From Larix kaempferi (lineage: Eukaryota; Streptophyta; Pinopsida; Pinales; Pinaceae), in assembly GCA_027924585.1 (NCBI GenBank), contig BSBM01000865.1, forward strand, positions 3,348,001-3,412,000: DNA of 64,000 nucleotides, written 5' to 3'. Under the pieces are notes generated by a model. It was not told where the DNA came from. It was given only the letters and a program-made list of their open reading frames with translations, and did no database searches. Shown piece after piece: positions 46,436 to 57,099 of the stretch. Within the stretch, counting starts at the first letter, position 1. Each line of letters opens with the position of its first letter. The position numbers and the translations under genes are program-made.

Positions 46436-46769
46436 GTCCCTGGACCTCGGTTCAAAATGTACGTGACGGGATTGCATCGTCCCTAGACATGAGACTTGTC
46501 TTAAAGTGATAAGGACTGATCATCCTAGAACTTGATCGGGATTGCATCGTCCCTAGACATGAGACTTGTCTTAAAGTGATAAGGACTGATCATCCTGGAA
46601 CTTGATCGGGATTGCATCGTCCCTAGACATGAGACTTGTCTTAAAAGTGATAAGGACTGATCATCCTGGAACTTGATCGGGATTGCATCATCCCTAGACA
46701 TGAGACTTGTCTTAAAGGTATGTGTGAGGACTGCATCGTCCATGAACTGGGTTCAAAATGTACGTGATG
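46436..46769 (+). repeat. 70/71-bp tandem array in E1, first subtype
   Basis: Units GGATTGCATCGTCCCTAGAC, then ATGAGACTTGTCTTAAAGTG and GACTGATCATCCTGGAACTT. Starts at 46469, 46539, 46609 and 46680. The opening words resemble those of the 83-bp units, so the arrays probably share an ancestor. Confidence 0.93.
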
Positions 46770-47530
46770 GGATTGCATCGTCCCTAGACATGAGACTTGT
46801 CTTAAAGTGATAAGGACTAATCATCCTGTAAGTAGATTGGGATTGCATCATCCCTAGACATGGTGAGGTGTCTTAAAGTGATAAGGACTAATCATCCTGT
46901 AAGTAGATTGGGATTGCATCGTCCCTAGACATGGTGAGGTGTCTTAAAGTGATAAGGACTAATCATCCTGTAAGTAGATTGGGATTGCATCATCCCTAGA
47001 CATGGTGAGGTGTCTTAAAGTGATAAGGACTAATCATCCTATAAGTAGATTGGGATTGCATCGTCCCTAGACATGGTGAGGTGTCTTAAAGTGATAAGGA
47101 CTAATCATCCTGTAAGTAGATTGGGATTGCATCGTCCCTAGACATGGTGAGGTGTCTTAAAGTGATAAGGACTAATCATCCTGTAAGTAGATTGGGATTG
47201 CATCGTCCCTAGACATGGTGAGGTGTCTTAAAGTGATAAGGACTAATCATCCTGTAAGTAGATTGGGATTGCATCATCCCTAGACATGGTGAGGTGTCTT
47301 AAAGTGATAAGGACTAATCAAAGTTGATTCGGGATTGCATCATCCCTAGACATGGTGAGGTGTCTTAAAAGGATAAGGATTGATCATCTTTTAAGTTGAT
47401 CTGGATTGCATCATCCATAGACATGAGAGATGTCTTAAACTGAGAGGGACTGATCATCCCGTAAGCAGATCAGGATTGTATCATCCTTGGACCTATGTTC
47501 TAAAGTGAGAGGGATTGATCATCCCGTAAT
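46770..47530 (+). repeat. 71-bp tandem array in E1, second subtype
   Basis: Units GGATTGCATCGTCCCTAGAC with ATGGTGAGGTGTCTTAAAGT and AATCATCCTGTAAGTAGATT. Starts at 46840, 46911, 46982, 47053, 47124, 47195 and 47266 are exactly 71 bases apart, followed by shorter degenerate units to about 47530. The GTGAGGTG insertion separates this subtype from the first. Confidence 0.95.
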
Positions 47531-47560
47531 AGGATCTTGTGTGTTGCAGAGTATGCTACA

Positions 47561-47762
47561 ATGTTTTGATGATAGATGTATTAGTGAGAATACATGCTTT
47601 TGATGATTGATGTATTAGTGAGAATACATGCTTTTGATGATAGATGTATTAGTGAGAATACATGCTTTTGATGATAGATGTATTAGTGAGAATACATGTT
47701 TTTTTGATGATATATGTATTAGTAAGAATACATGTTTTGATGATAGATGTATTGGTGTGGAT
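47561..47762 (+). repeat. 34-bp tandem array in E1
   Basis: Unit TTTTGATGATAGATGTATTA plus GTGAGAATACATGC, about six copies with small length changes. It is unrelated in sequence to the neighbouring arrays. Confidence 0.92.
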
Positions 47763-47764
47763 AC

Positions 47765-47905
47765 TAATACAGATGATCCAGATGCTGTAGATCGTGATGA
47801 TCCAAATGCTGTAGATCGAGATGATCCAGATGCTGTAGATCGAGATGATCCCGATGCTGATGATCGTATGATGACGATGCTGATGATCGTGAGGATCCAG
47901 ATGTT
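47765..47905 (+). repeat. 24-bp tandem array in E1
   Basis: Unit GATGATCCAGATGCTGTAGA plus TCGT, at 47772, 47796, 47820 and 47844, with a degenerate fifth unit. Since 24 is a multiple of 3, the array reads as a D-D-P-D-A-V-D-R octapeptide repeat on the plus strand. There is no start context or domain, so I do not call a protein. Confidence 0.93.
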
Positions 47906-48102
47906 GATGTTGTTGTAGATGTTCGAGTACTGCAGAAGATAAAGACTCAATATTGAAGATGTTGATATTCCAGTATTGAAGATGTTCTAGTAACTGCTTG
48001 AGTTACTGATGATGTTGAGAAAGCTTCCAATGATTTATAGATGTATCATGTATGATGTTGATGACTCCTTGCTCGTGCAGATGCTGTTATAATATCCTTC
48101 TG

Positions 48103-48718
48103 GTTAAGGGGGAGTGTTGAGATATTGTAACTTCAAAGAATATTATATTTGTACTTTATTATTCCGGAGATGATTCATTCCTCCGTGAAGATCTTATTGT
48201 ATATCCGGAGATGTTTATTCCTCCGTCGGAATATGGTAACTTGGGTTATTAGACTTCCCTAGTGGGGGTCGGCCTTGTATGTGTTATATGGGTCAAAGGG
48301 TTATTAGACCACTCTAGAGGGGTCGACCCAGTCAGTTGTAGTGGGGTATTTAACCCATTGGTTAAATATGAGCCTACATGATTTGTGTAAAAGACAAGTC
48401 GAAGTAGTGTATAAATAGAGGAGGTGTATTCCTCATTTTACACACACTCACTCACTTGAGAGTGGTGCACTTGTGGAGGAGAGGTCTGCTATGGAGAAGG
48501 AGGATCTTATGCTCAGGGTTACATCTTTGTATATTGCTGGTCATCTATATTGAGGAAGCTTTACTGGGTTTTCTACCCCATGAGGGTTTCCAAGGATAAA
48601 TTTGTGTCTCTTGTGTTTATGCTGTGCTTGTTGTTTCTTCAGTGATCTTGTATATGCTATTATTGTGAAATGGAATGCAATGCTGCTATTTTATGTCTTA
48701 GCATATTAAATCTTAACA
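48103..48718 (+). mobile_element. E1 polypurine tract and 3' LTR
   Basis: GGTTAAGGGGGAG (to 48114) precedes TGTTGAGATATTG at 48115. The LTR (604 bp) ends TCTTAACA at 48718, followed by the right TSD ATAAT. It retains the TATAAATAG promoter box. Confidence 0.93.
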
Positions 48719-48723
48719 ATAAT

Positions 48724-51546
48724 AAATATATAAATTTGTACAAGGAACTCTTCAAATTTTATCCCACAAGTCATGCATGCTCATTCTTGTTTCCCAATAA
48801 AAGTCAAAAGCAAACCATTCAAGTATCAAGAAGCAGTATGGTCCGATGTCCTGACGACTACTCCCAAATGGTTTCATATCGGAGGCTGAAATTTTTACAG
48901 GTAATAGATGGCATATTTACCTATATCCCCATACATCAATATATATTGAGTTCAATGGGGGTAAAAAAATCAATGACAGTCCTCTACAAAAAGCGTGCAC
49001 ATTTGAGGAAAACTTTGACATAGATACGATGTTCTTTTCATTACTCCCTCATAAGTTGGAATTTAAGGCCTGAAAAAATTTGAGGGTGTAGGGAACATGT
49101 TCCTATATCTCCCCATGCAATTTAATTGAAAAATATTAAGTTTAGGTTGGGTAAAAAATTAAATTACATCTAGGTACTAGAAGCTTGAATATTTGGAGGC
49201 CAATCTGTCATAGATTTGGTATTTTCATCATAACTCCATCATAAGTTGGATTCGGGATTTGATGGTTTTACAGAGCATAGAGGACATCCTCCTCTATCTC
49301 TCCATAAAATTTGATCAAAAAATTGATGTGTATAAGTGGGTGATAAAAAAATCAGTTATATTCCTACACCGAAAAATGAGTACTTTTTCTCAAGTTATAC
49401 ACAATCAACAAGCAAAATCAAAGGATTTTCAATCTATCGAGGGAATGCAATTTTTTTTCCAAAAAAGTCATGAAGCTCATCTACAAGAATAAGTACTCTT
49501 CAATTAAATCTCTTCCAATCAAGTGAGCCAGCATTTATTCAATCAAGCGAGTCAACCATCATTATTTCAAGCGAGCCAACAATTGTTTCAAGCAAGCCGA
49601 CAAGGATTCCAAGCAAGCAAGCGAGGCATACGAAAAATTTCCATCTCAAATCCAACAAGCCATTAATCAAAGAAAGTTCAAACACACATCCAAATAAAGA
49701 AAATGTTAAGTAATTTAGGTAACTTATTATCTCTTGTCATTTTATTCATTTAGCAATATACACAAGGCTTTAGTAAGATATCAAAAGTTTAAATCATTTT
49801 TCAATGGGTAATGCACCAAATTTGGGGGGAGGAGTTTCAAAGAGGAGAATTATATGGATGTACAATTCTTCCATCATTTCATCTCCAATCAAAGGTATGT
49901 CAATTATTACACAAGCCTGCACCCATATTCAATTTTCAACCCACAAAAAGAATGAAACGGTCTGATAATTTTTGTAGGTACATCCATCACCATCAAGCAA
50001 CACATCCACTATTGTCCACATTGATACCCCCCAACAAATTTGTTTCATGTAAAATAATTCATCACCATTTTCATCCATGTGAATTATCCTTTCCATTTAC
50101 ATTGCATATTCATTATTATTTAGACAACACAATATTGTTTCAATTAACACTACCTAGATTATATTGGATAAATCTATTTCATTCCACCATCATCACCAAA
50201 GCTCCATTCATCTTCTATACTTGAATTACATTACATCGTAAAAAATATCAAATCTAACAGAAATGACACTTCAATTACCGCAATCAAATGCAAAGCATCT
50301 ACATAATCTGTCGTTACATGTTTTCTACATTTTCACCACCTACATGAAATCTACATCTAGAAAATGTAGTTTCTACATCTAGTTCTAAAACTACAGAGTT
50401 CAGCAAATTAAATGGATTGCAGCAAATTTACAATCAAAATGTTGAAGGTATTTATCACATCAAACTTAAAAGCATATGGCAAGTTATCCTAGAGGTAAGT
50501 TGCATTCAAAAGTTTAAATCGATTGCATATCTTCTTAACACTTTCTGCATGCGACATTAATCTAAAGTTAGGGGTAGTGAAATTTATCATTCAAATATTA
50601 CTGTAAGTTCCAAATTCAAGTATCCAAGGATGGATGCATAATATAACAATTACTTAAGTTAGTAACCACAAGTGGAAGGAGGATCATTATGGGTGAAGGC
50701 ATGTTGATGTGATAGTTTGAGGGAAAATAAAACAATGAGGAAGTTGTTGTGGGAATGATGGAATTTAGAGGATGATTTGATGTTTTCTACATTCAGGAGA
50801 GGATCTCAAGGAACGATTCATGCATGTGCAACTCAGCTAGCTAGACATATAGAAAAGGTACAATAAAGGTTGATCAAAAGACACATAAGGAGCAAGGAAA
50901 AAAAAGGAAACATAGTAATAGGTAGTCTACATTAATTTCTTTTGAATGCTCTATTCTAGGATTTAGTAAGATTGCAATAAGTTATGGTTTAGGAAGAGAG
51001 TCCTCAAACCCTATACAAAATCATATTGTCATACATATTGATAAAAGGGAAATGACCTTACTCCATCCGTATGGGATATAGATAGGAAAACCTCCGTGGG
51101 AAGGAAATTTTTTAAATCTTTTATAGAGATAAGAGAACATAGTATTATGGTCACCAAAAGTAAAATATGGGATAAGACGACAGAGAGTAGCATGCTCCAT
51201 GCTTATGATTTCAAGCTCCTGCAACAACTAAGAATCCTAGCATGTCAAAAACCATAGTAGAGAATTAGCATTCCTTGTTTTTTATTGTAGTCACTAGCAA
51301 GTATGAATGTGAAAGCACAATTAGGAAAGAGAATATGCATGCATAAGCAACTAAAAAAAGCTACAGAAGCAAGGGAGGTGTAGGAAATATTAATTAAAAT
51401 TTGAACAAAATCTCATAATGGCAACCCAAGATTTCAACGCATGCAATAAACGCCCATTTGGTGATTTTTCTTCACATGCATCCAAACACACTTTGGAAAA
51501 CAATTTTGTTGCATGGGGAGATGCAGAACCTTAAAGTTGGGGGGAA
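48724..51546 (+). other. LARD internal region, right part
   Basis: No retroelement domain is present. Three degenerate units of about 180-190 bp lie at 48840-49390 (recurrent TCATAAGTTGGA and CTATATCYCCCCAT words). A 24-27-bp CAAGCGAGCCAA-type repeat lies at 49515-49626. A 137-codon frame at 49811-50224 has no recognisable motif. The region ends with the purine tract AAAGTTGGGGGGAA at 51533-51546, directly before the 3' LTR. Confidence 0.6.
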
Positions 51547-53251
51547 TGACGAGCCCTGTAAATGGCACATTATTTGGTCCTCTTGGTCATACCTAAGGCT
51601 TGTTAGGGGGGAATAAGGGTCTAAGTTGCATAAATTATTATAGCCTTTATGATATTCTTCGTAAAAGCCTACGCATGTTTGTTAATTGAATATCTTGACA
51701 TGTGATTAGTAATGTTTAATTAATTTCATTATTACTTTGATTTATTTAATGAGATAATGGGATAATATTTGCCAAAGCATTATTGATTTGTGATGGAACT
51801 GTAGGTGGAGGTTATCTAAAAGCTAAGTGAAAGAGATCAAGTCACAAACATCAACTCAACATCTCTCAATGAGTTCACTAGTCAAACCAGAGTTTGGTGG
51901 AAATATTTAAGGGATTATGTGCTCTCTTGCTTCCCATGAGATGCTAGCAAATAAATATAGAATTAATGATAATCCAAGTTCGAAATTATGGAGGCTAGGT
52001 TGAATTTCTCAAGAAGGAACCAATCCCACAAAGTTAGCATGTTGATTTCTAGTTAACTGTGGGACAACTTCCACAAATAAAGGAGCTAATTGCATGGGAT
52101 AGCTTCTATATATTATCATGAACTGCCAACACATAAAGAAGGACTCATCATCAACCCAATTTGAAATCATGGAGGCCAATTGGATTTCCTAAGAGGGGGA
52201 ATCCATCCCACAAAGTTAGCATGTTGGGGACAACTTCCACAAATCAAGAGCTGACTGCATGGGAAATTTTGAGTTATTCTTGTATAAATGATAGTGCATT
52301 TGATAGCATGAAGATAATATTCTATTATTATCTTCTCTTCATCATTTTCCATTCTCTCCCTTGTTGGTCAAGATGAATTTATAAGAGGCAGATTGCTGCC
52401 CTGTTTTAATGGCAAAATTTTAATGAAACAACTAGTTTTGTTTTCTCCTTGAGTTATTTAGTTTAGCAAGTGTTCCAGGAGGTCCCTGTGGTTGGGCCCA
52501 CCCAACAGAAGGAATGACAAACCTTGCATACATTTTCCTTCAGTCGTTTACTTCATTTCATTTTTAAAAAAATTGGATTATAGTAAATGTAGTAATTCTA
52601 CATTTCCTGTAACAGTAAGCGTAGAAGTTCTACATTTTGTAGCAGTTTTTTGTAGGAAGTTTTATTTCCATTTCTTTGACATAATTTTTTTTTTTATTCC
52701 AGGAGTTAGATTTATGTTGCTCATTTCATTTTATTTATGTATGAATTCATCATTCAATCTGGTCAATGCTAGTCCTCTGCATATTTGAATATTTGTATGG
52801 AACTATTAGATTCCTAACATCCTGCATTTGGTATTCGTAAGGTAGAATAAGGTGGAATTTCACTAGAGGCTGTTGTAACCAGGAGGGCCAGATCAACCTA
52901 AGATTTCCCCTGAAGCAACTGATAAGGGATTAAGTGCCAAATGGAATCTTTGTATATTACATTCTTGCAAGCTATAGTTAGAAGTCATTTAAGTTTGTTG
53001 TAGAATCTTTTTGGTTGATTAGAGTATATTTCATTTCCGTTTTAGAGTAGATTTCATTCTCTGTTTATTGGGTTATATTTAATTTATTCTATTAATATAT
53101 ATTTCACTTACACTACTAGACGAATTATTCCTTTTCAACCACATACATAGTGCATGGTACCTCTAAGTTTGTACGAACTCCCAGGTTGACAATTTAAGTA
53201 ATGAGCTGCCAAGGGATTCAACTTCTATAGGTGCATTTCATTGGCCCACCA
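51547..53251 (+). mobile_element. LARD 3' LTR
   Basis: It starts TGACGAGCCCTGTAAATGG right after the purine tract and ends ATTGGCCCACCA. It matches the 5' LTR throughout, including the internal duplication and the GTATAAATGATAG box (about 52283). It is followed by the TSD GAGGT. Confidence 0.92.
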
Positions 53252-53479
53252 GAGGTCTCCTAGATTGTGGAGGGTTAGGCCATTTCCCTTGAGGCTACTA
53301 TGAATATTGAAATATAAAAGGCTGATGTTGAGAAGTCTATTTCCATTGTTGGGTATTTGATATTTTACTTTCCAAATTGATTAGTTAGGGGAGTACGAGG
53401 TTGTGGGAGTAATATACATTTGATTATTATAAGGATAATTGAAATACTAAGGATGTGAATAAGGCATACCTCATTGGAA

Positions 53480-54400
53480 TTGTCTTGGTGGTCCTTGCCT
53501 CCTTTGATTTATGAAGCACAAATACTCCCTATTCTCATTTGATCATATGTACATTGTTTGTAAGTCAGGTATGGATGGGCATTGGCTTGTTTGATGAGTC
53601 TCCTCATAGATTCCACAAACTTCTATTATTTTAATGGACATTCATTCCTAGCATGTTTTCTTATGCATTTAGGGTAGAGAACAACCAGATCCTTTTCAAT
53701 CTCATCTTTTTTTCTTTTGACTTGAATGGTATGTAATTCTATAGCTAGTGAATGCAGTATATTAGTCTTCATATCCTCTAATAATATCCCTATTTTATAA
53801 TTTGTAAAACCTGATGTTTTTACCCTTGATGACTGTGCAACAACACTTATACAACTTTTTTTTTCCCTATAGCTCTAGACAAGTTCTTCAAACCTTGCTT
53901 TATGTTCTCATATGATAATTGAAAGTTTTCACCATTTACGACTAAGTTCAAGGTTTCCATAAAGTCGTCTCTCAAACCTATGAGGACTCACGAGTATTAA
54001 TTTGAGGGATCTTGATCCAATGTGTAGGTGTTATCTCTCTTCTAGTTGAGTTGGAACCTTTCTTCACAGTCCTCTAAGGATTCATTTCCTCCTTATACCA
54101 TTCAAAATATCTCATCCCTAGTGTCTTGGGATTTGCAGTAATATATGTACTTGTTAATGAAAGTCTTCTTCATTTGATTGTAATTGTTGATATTGTCACC
54201 CATCCATACTAATAAACCACCTTAATGTTGCTTTCTTTGGGGTGGAAGGGAAGAGTATCAACTTTTGGGCATTCATTTTGCAATCATAAGTTCTACATAG
54301 AAATTCAAACTCAAAGAGAGAAGTATTTCGGTATTCAATAGCCATCCCATGGAAATGGAGAGGAACACAAGGATTTATGTTCTTCATTCTTGTTTACTCT
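53480..54400 (-). pseudogene. G3 gag
   Basis: Minus-strand blocks are NINPCVPLHFHGMAIEY, TPKKATLRWFISMDGDNINN, MKKTFINKYIYYCKSQDTRD, ESLEDCEERFQLN, LIGLRDDFMETLNLV, and near 53650 YPKCIRKHARNECPLK. The A-L-R-W-F...F-x-x-K-Y...E-S-L-x-x-x-x-E-R-F series is the plant gypsy gag (capsid) domain. The first Cys of the knuckle-like tail reads Tyr. Several stops occur. It is separated from its protease by the LARD insertion. Confidence 0.85.
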
Positions 54401-54804
54401 TTAGTTTCTTAGATTGGCAATTGGAAAACATTAGGTTGACAATATTCTACTATGATATTTAAGGATGGTGATTCTTCTTTAGCTTCAACTCTTATCTCAA
54501 AGTGAAAAGAATTACAAGTAAAACCCCCCACAACAAATTGCTCTCCTTCATTATATTCTTTAATAATCTATTGGATTTCTACTCAATTTTCTTCGATAGG
54601 ATGCCTTAAAAAATATTCAAAATCTTTTTTATTGTTTTGCTTGGCCACTAGCTCCTACTTGATGCATGCGTCCTAGCTCCTACGTGGTAAAAAGAACCCA
54701 AACTTATCCCTACGTTGATGCATGCGACCTACTTATGAATCTCCTATGTGTGTTATTTTTTTTGTTAACAAGAATTTCTAATTATCCTACTGCAATTTTT
54801 AGAA

Positions 54805-54823
54805 CCTCCCTAGCAATGACACC
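54805..54823 (-). other. G3 primer-binding site
   Basis: The minus strand reads GGTGTCATTGCTAGGGAGG after TTTTT. This is a mutated GGCGCCATTGCCGGGGAGG, the same primer class as the LARD. Confidence 0.7.
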
Positions 54824-54829
54824 AAAAAG

Positions 54830-55440
54830 TGTGGGGTAACAAAGTCACAACAATATATATTAAACTCCACAAATCACTTTATATTGTTAGCCAAGGATTG
54901 TGCAAACATATGAGGTGTTGTGCAATGCATATGCATATGTACAAAAGTCTAATCTAGTTTAAAAGACTAATTATGTTGTAGTAAGATGAATGATTAACTA
55001 TAGAAATCTCATTCCACTTCACTTCCTATAGACTAAGGAAATGGTTTCAACCTCCATCTTTTCTTGCAATTTTCTAGAAGTTGAATAAGAATAGGACCGC
55101 TTCCTACTGAATGAGAGTCTAATAAAATGAGGAGGCTCCTTAGAATCAATAAACAATGTACAGATATCAAATTAAAGAAGCAATTACAACATTAACCATC
55201 ATGTTTATAGATTCACAAGATCATCATTGCAATTCAAAGGAATAAGAACAATCTTAAAAATGTATCAAAGTAAAAGTGATGTTGTAAATGAAAAGGTTGC
55301 AATTCAAAGTAATAAGAACAATCTTAGAAATGTATCAAGTAAAAGTGATGTTGTAAATGAAAAGGTTGTTATTACAAAATTGGTAGAAAAAAAATACTAC
55401 ATCTACATAAATCTAAATAAACACACATCATAACTACTGA
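54830..55440 (-). mobile_element. G3 5' LTR, outer limit uncertain
   Basis: On the plus strand the LTR begins TGTGGGGTAACA a few bases from the primer site. No second copy is available, so the outer end is unknown and may lie anywhere up to about 57 kb. It contains a 70-bp tandem duplication. Further right, near 55511-55520, the minus strand has a TTATATAGG box that could be its promoter if the LTR is longer. Confidence 0.5.
55224..55364. repeat. 70-bp tandem duplication
   Basis: TTGCAATTCAAAGGAATAAG with AAAAGTGATGTTGTAAATGA is present twice, starting near 55224 and 55294. The small frame at 55227-55433 follows the repeat and is not a gene. Confidence 0.9.
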
Positions 55441-55599
55441 TGATAATAATGAAATGAGGATTCCTATGACCTCCCCTTGAGCGGGCCCTACCCAAGAGAG
55501 CTCTTGGAATCCTATATAACTTTTGTCGTTCAAGGATATGCGTTCCAGTTTTAAGAATCTCAACGTTTTAATGGCTGCTATGGGAGCATCCTCAGGAGA

Positions 55600-55765
55600 A
55601 CTGTCTCCTCGGGATGATCCCATAGCAGGATTGAAATATCAAGATTTTTAAAATTGTCTTTGAAGATGATTCCATAGTAAAGATTGAAATGTCAAGATTC
55701 TTAAAACTGTCTCCTGAATATGATTCCATAGTAAGAATTGAAAAGTTGAGATTCTTAAAATTGAA
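55600..55765. repeat. About 53-bp tandem repeat, three units
   Basis: ATTGAAATRTCAAGATTYTT with AAAACTGTCT and GATTCCATAGTA recurs at about 55632, 55686 and 55739. Units differ by a few bases. Confidence 0.85.
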
Positions 55766-56660
55766 ATGCAGATCCTTAAACTACAAAAGTTACGCTGCGT
55801 AAGATGATTTATACTCATCCTATAGAATGAGTAAATAAATGTTGTCTAGTCGTTCAAGGGGAACTTCTTCTTTGCTTTTCGGAAAACAGTTGAAGTTGGG
55901 CTGGCATAGTGCCTCTCACCTCAACAAATGCATGTTTATCATGAGGATCCAAGCGATTTGTCCTTCTAAACATTTCCAAAGACTTCTTGGCGCTTTATCT
56001 CTTGGTATGAATGCACCCTGTGACTGTCATAACTTCTAAAAGTCACGGGTTAGTGACTAACAGAAAACCACAAACAACTTGAGTAGGATCATAACTTAAG
56101 TTTGCCTCTGCGTTGTTAGGTATCGATGTTGAAGGAGAACATCAAAGGTTCAAAAAAAGCAGACCAGTTGTCATCTAACATGCTAAGAGGCAATGATTTT
56201 GGTTATGGTATTGATCTGTAATTTGATGACAATGGTGTCCGGGAGAAGAACGCCCCACCATGAATTGATTCAATTCAACAGTGGAAGCATGGAGGCCTGT
56301 CAAAACTTGGCTGAGATACCATAGCTGACGTGCTTCAAAAGTTGCCACCATAGCCTACGTTTAAGGGAAAACTCTGTCGATTATAGTGGAAGTTTCAGAA
56401 GTAAAGGCACCAAATATTTCCACAGCATGCATAACCTGTTAAGATGCATCGGATCATTGGGACTGCAGGTGTCGCGAATCACGATCTCATGTCGCATTAA
56501 GCGGGATCGAAGATACCTAGATTCTAGAATTACGGTCACAAATCCCATCGCATTCATTTCGGATTAAATTGCTGCTGCGGGCATGACCATTTTGCCACCA
56601 CGCTGCTATCTTATTGATTCCCATGATCAGACGGCGAATATTATCCAGGCTGCTATTTTA
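55766..56660. other. Unassigned DNA right of the 53-bp repeats
   Basis: No gene or domain is recognised. Base composition is less AT-biased than the surroundings, with frequent CG dinucleotides near 56450-56650. It may be the outer part of the G3 LTR or another element. Confidence 0.4.
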
Positions 56661-56832
56661 TTGCTTCCCATGATCAGATGGTGAATATTATTCAGCTTGC
56701 TGCAGGACATTTAATGCTGTGACAGCAGGCTGGTTGGTCGTTGGATCTCAAGCTACGGCCAACCAGCTTGTTATCACCGCATTAAATGGCCTGCAACAAG
56801 ATAGATATTGATAGCCTGATCAGACATTACCT
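56610..56832. repeat. Long inverted repeat forming a hairpin
   Basis: The arms 56696-56741 and 56755-56800 are 46 bases each and match at 39 of 46 positions when one is reverse-complemented, around a 13-base loop. Pairing continues more weakly outward (TGATCAG and AATAT words on both sides), to roughly 56665 and 56832. A direct repeat of the outer left arm (CCCATGATCAGAYGGYGAAT) occurs upstream at about 56620. The structure suits a foldback element, a MITE remnant or a small-RNA precursor. Confidence 0.8.
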
Positions 56833-57099
56833 AGATCGCGTCCTTATCACTATTGCGTGCCTGGGAGTGAAAAATGTTGATTGAAGCCATTGGATCATTG
56901 TGTGAAAATCATGGTATTTCCACCGTACAACAACATGATTGAATTAGCCTCATCTAATCCATGAACACGTTTATTATTATTTAGATATATTTTTCATTGT
57001 ATTGAGAGTAGTCAGGTGCTTTACATCTACACTCCAATAAATTAAAATCAATATAGATTCATCTTAAACTTGGATGTATAAAGCATTGAAAGAGATCTT

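Larger units (their letters stand above)
35597..48718 (+). mobile_element. Defective copia element E1 inserted in the LARD
   Basis: LTRs start TGTTGAGATATTG and end TCTTAACA. The five bases ATAAT flank the element (35592-35596 and 48719-48723). The 5' LTR is itself split by E2, and after removing E2 both LTRs are 604 bp. With E2 removed, E1 is about 7.0 kb. Its interior holds a repetitive leader, an RNase H remnant and long tandem arrays, but no gag, protease, integrase or RT core. It is therefore non-autonomous. Confidence 0.93.
32714..53251 (+). mobile_element. Large LTR element without coding capacity (LARD-like)
   Basis: Two LTRs of about 1.7 kb (32714-34421 and 51547-53251) flank an internal region with a PBS, a purine tract and no recognisable gag or pol. 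The five bases GAGGT stand on both sides (32709-32713 and 53252-53256), which proves a single insertion event. With copia E1 removed the element is about 7.4 kb. It must have been mobilised by proteins from another element. It sits inside G3, between gag and protease. Confidence 0.9.
29312..55440 (-). mobile_element. Ty3/gypsy element G3, split by the LARD-like element
   Basis: Minus-strand pieces in order are 5' LTR (from 54830 rightward), primer site (54805-54823), gag (53480-54390), the insertion 32714-53251, protease (31959-32500), RT and RNase H (30440-31620), and integrase (29312-30300). Removing the insertion and one GAGGT copy joins gag to protease. The gag and protease motifs belong to one plant gypsy group. 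No 3' LTR is found, because the sequence to the left is G2 and a microsatellite. It is the oldest element of the nest by decay. Confidence 0.8.

Noticed and set aside
46217-46743. Minus-strand frames across the 83- and 70-bp arrays
   Set aside because: The repeated peptides simply mirror the DNA repeats and change frame with unit length.
45853-47905. CRISPR-like array
   Set aside because: Units are contiguous tandem repeats without unique spacers, inside a plant copia element. No cas-like gene is present.
47628-47918. Acidic octapeptide-repeat protein (DDPDAVDR)
   Set aside because: It is a by-product of a 24-bp tandem array between the E1 RNase H relic and its 3' LTR, with no domain or start context.
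49811-50224. 137-codon frame in the LARD interior
   Set aside because: No motif matches gag or pol and the composition is His/Ile/Phe-rich as in random AT DNA. I cannot support a gene.
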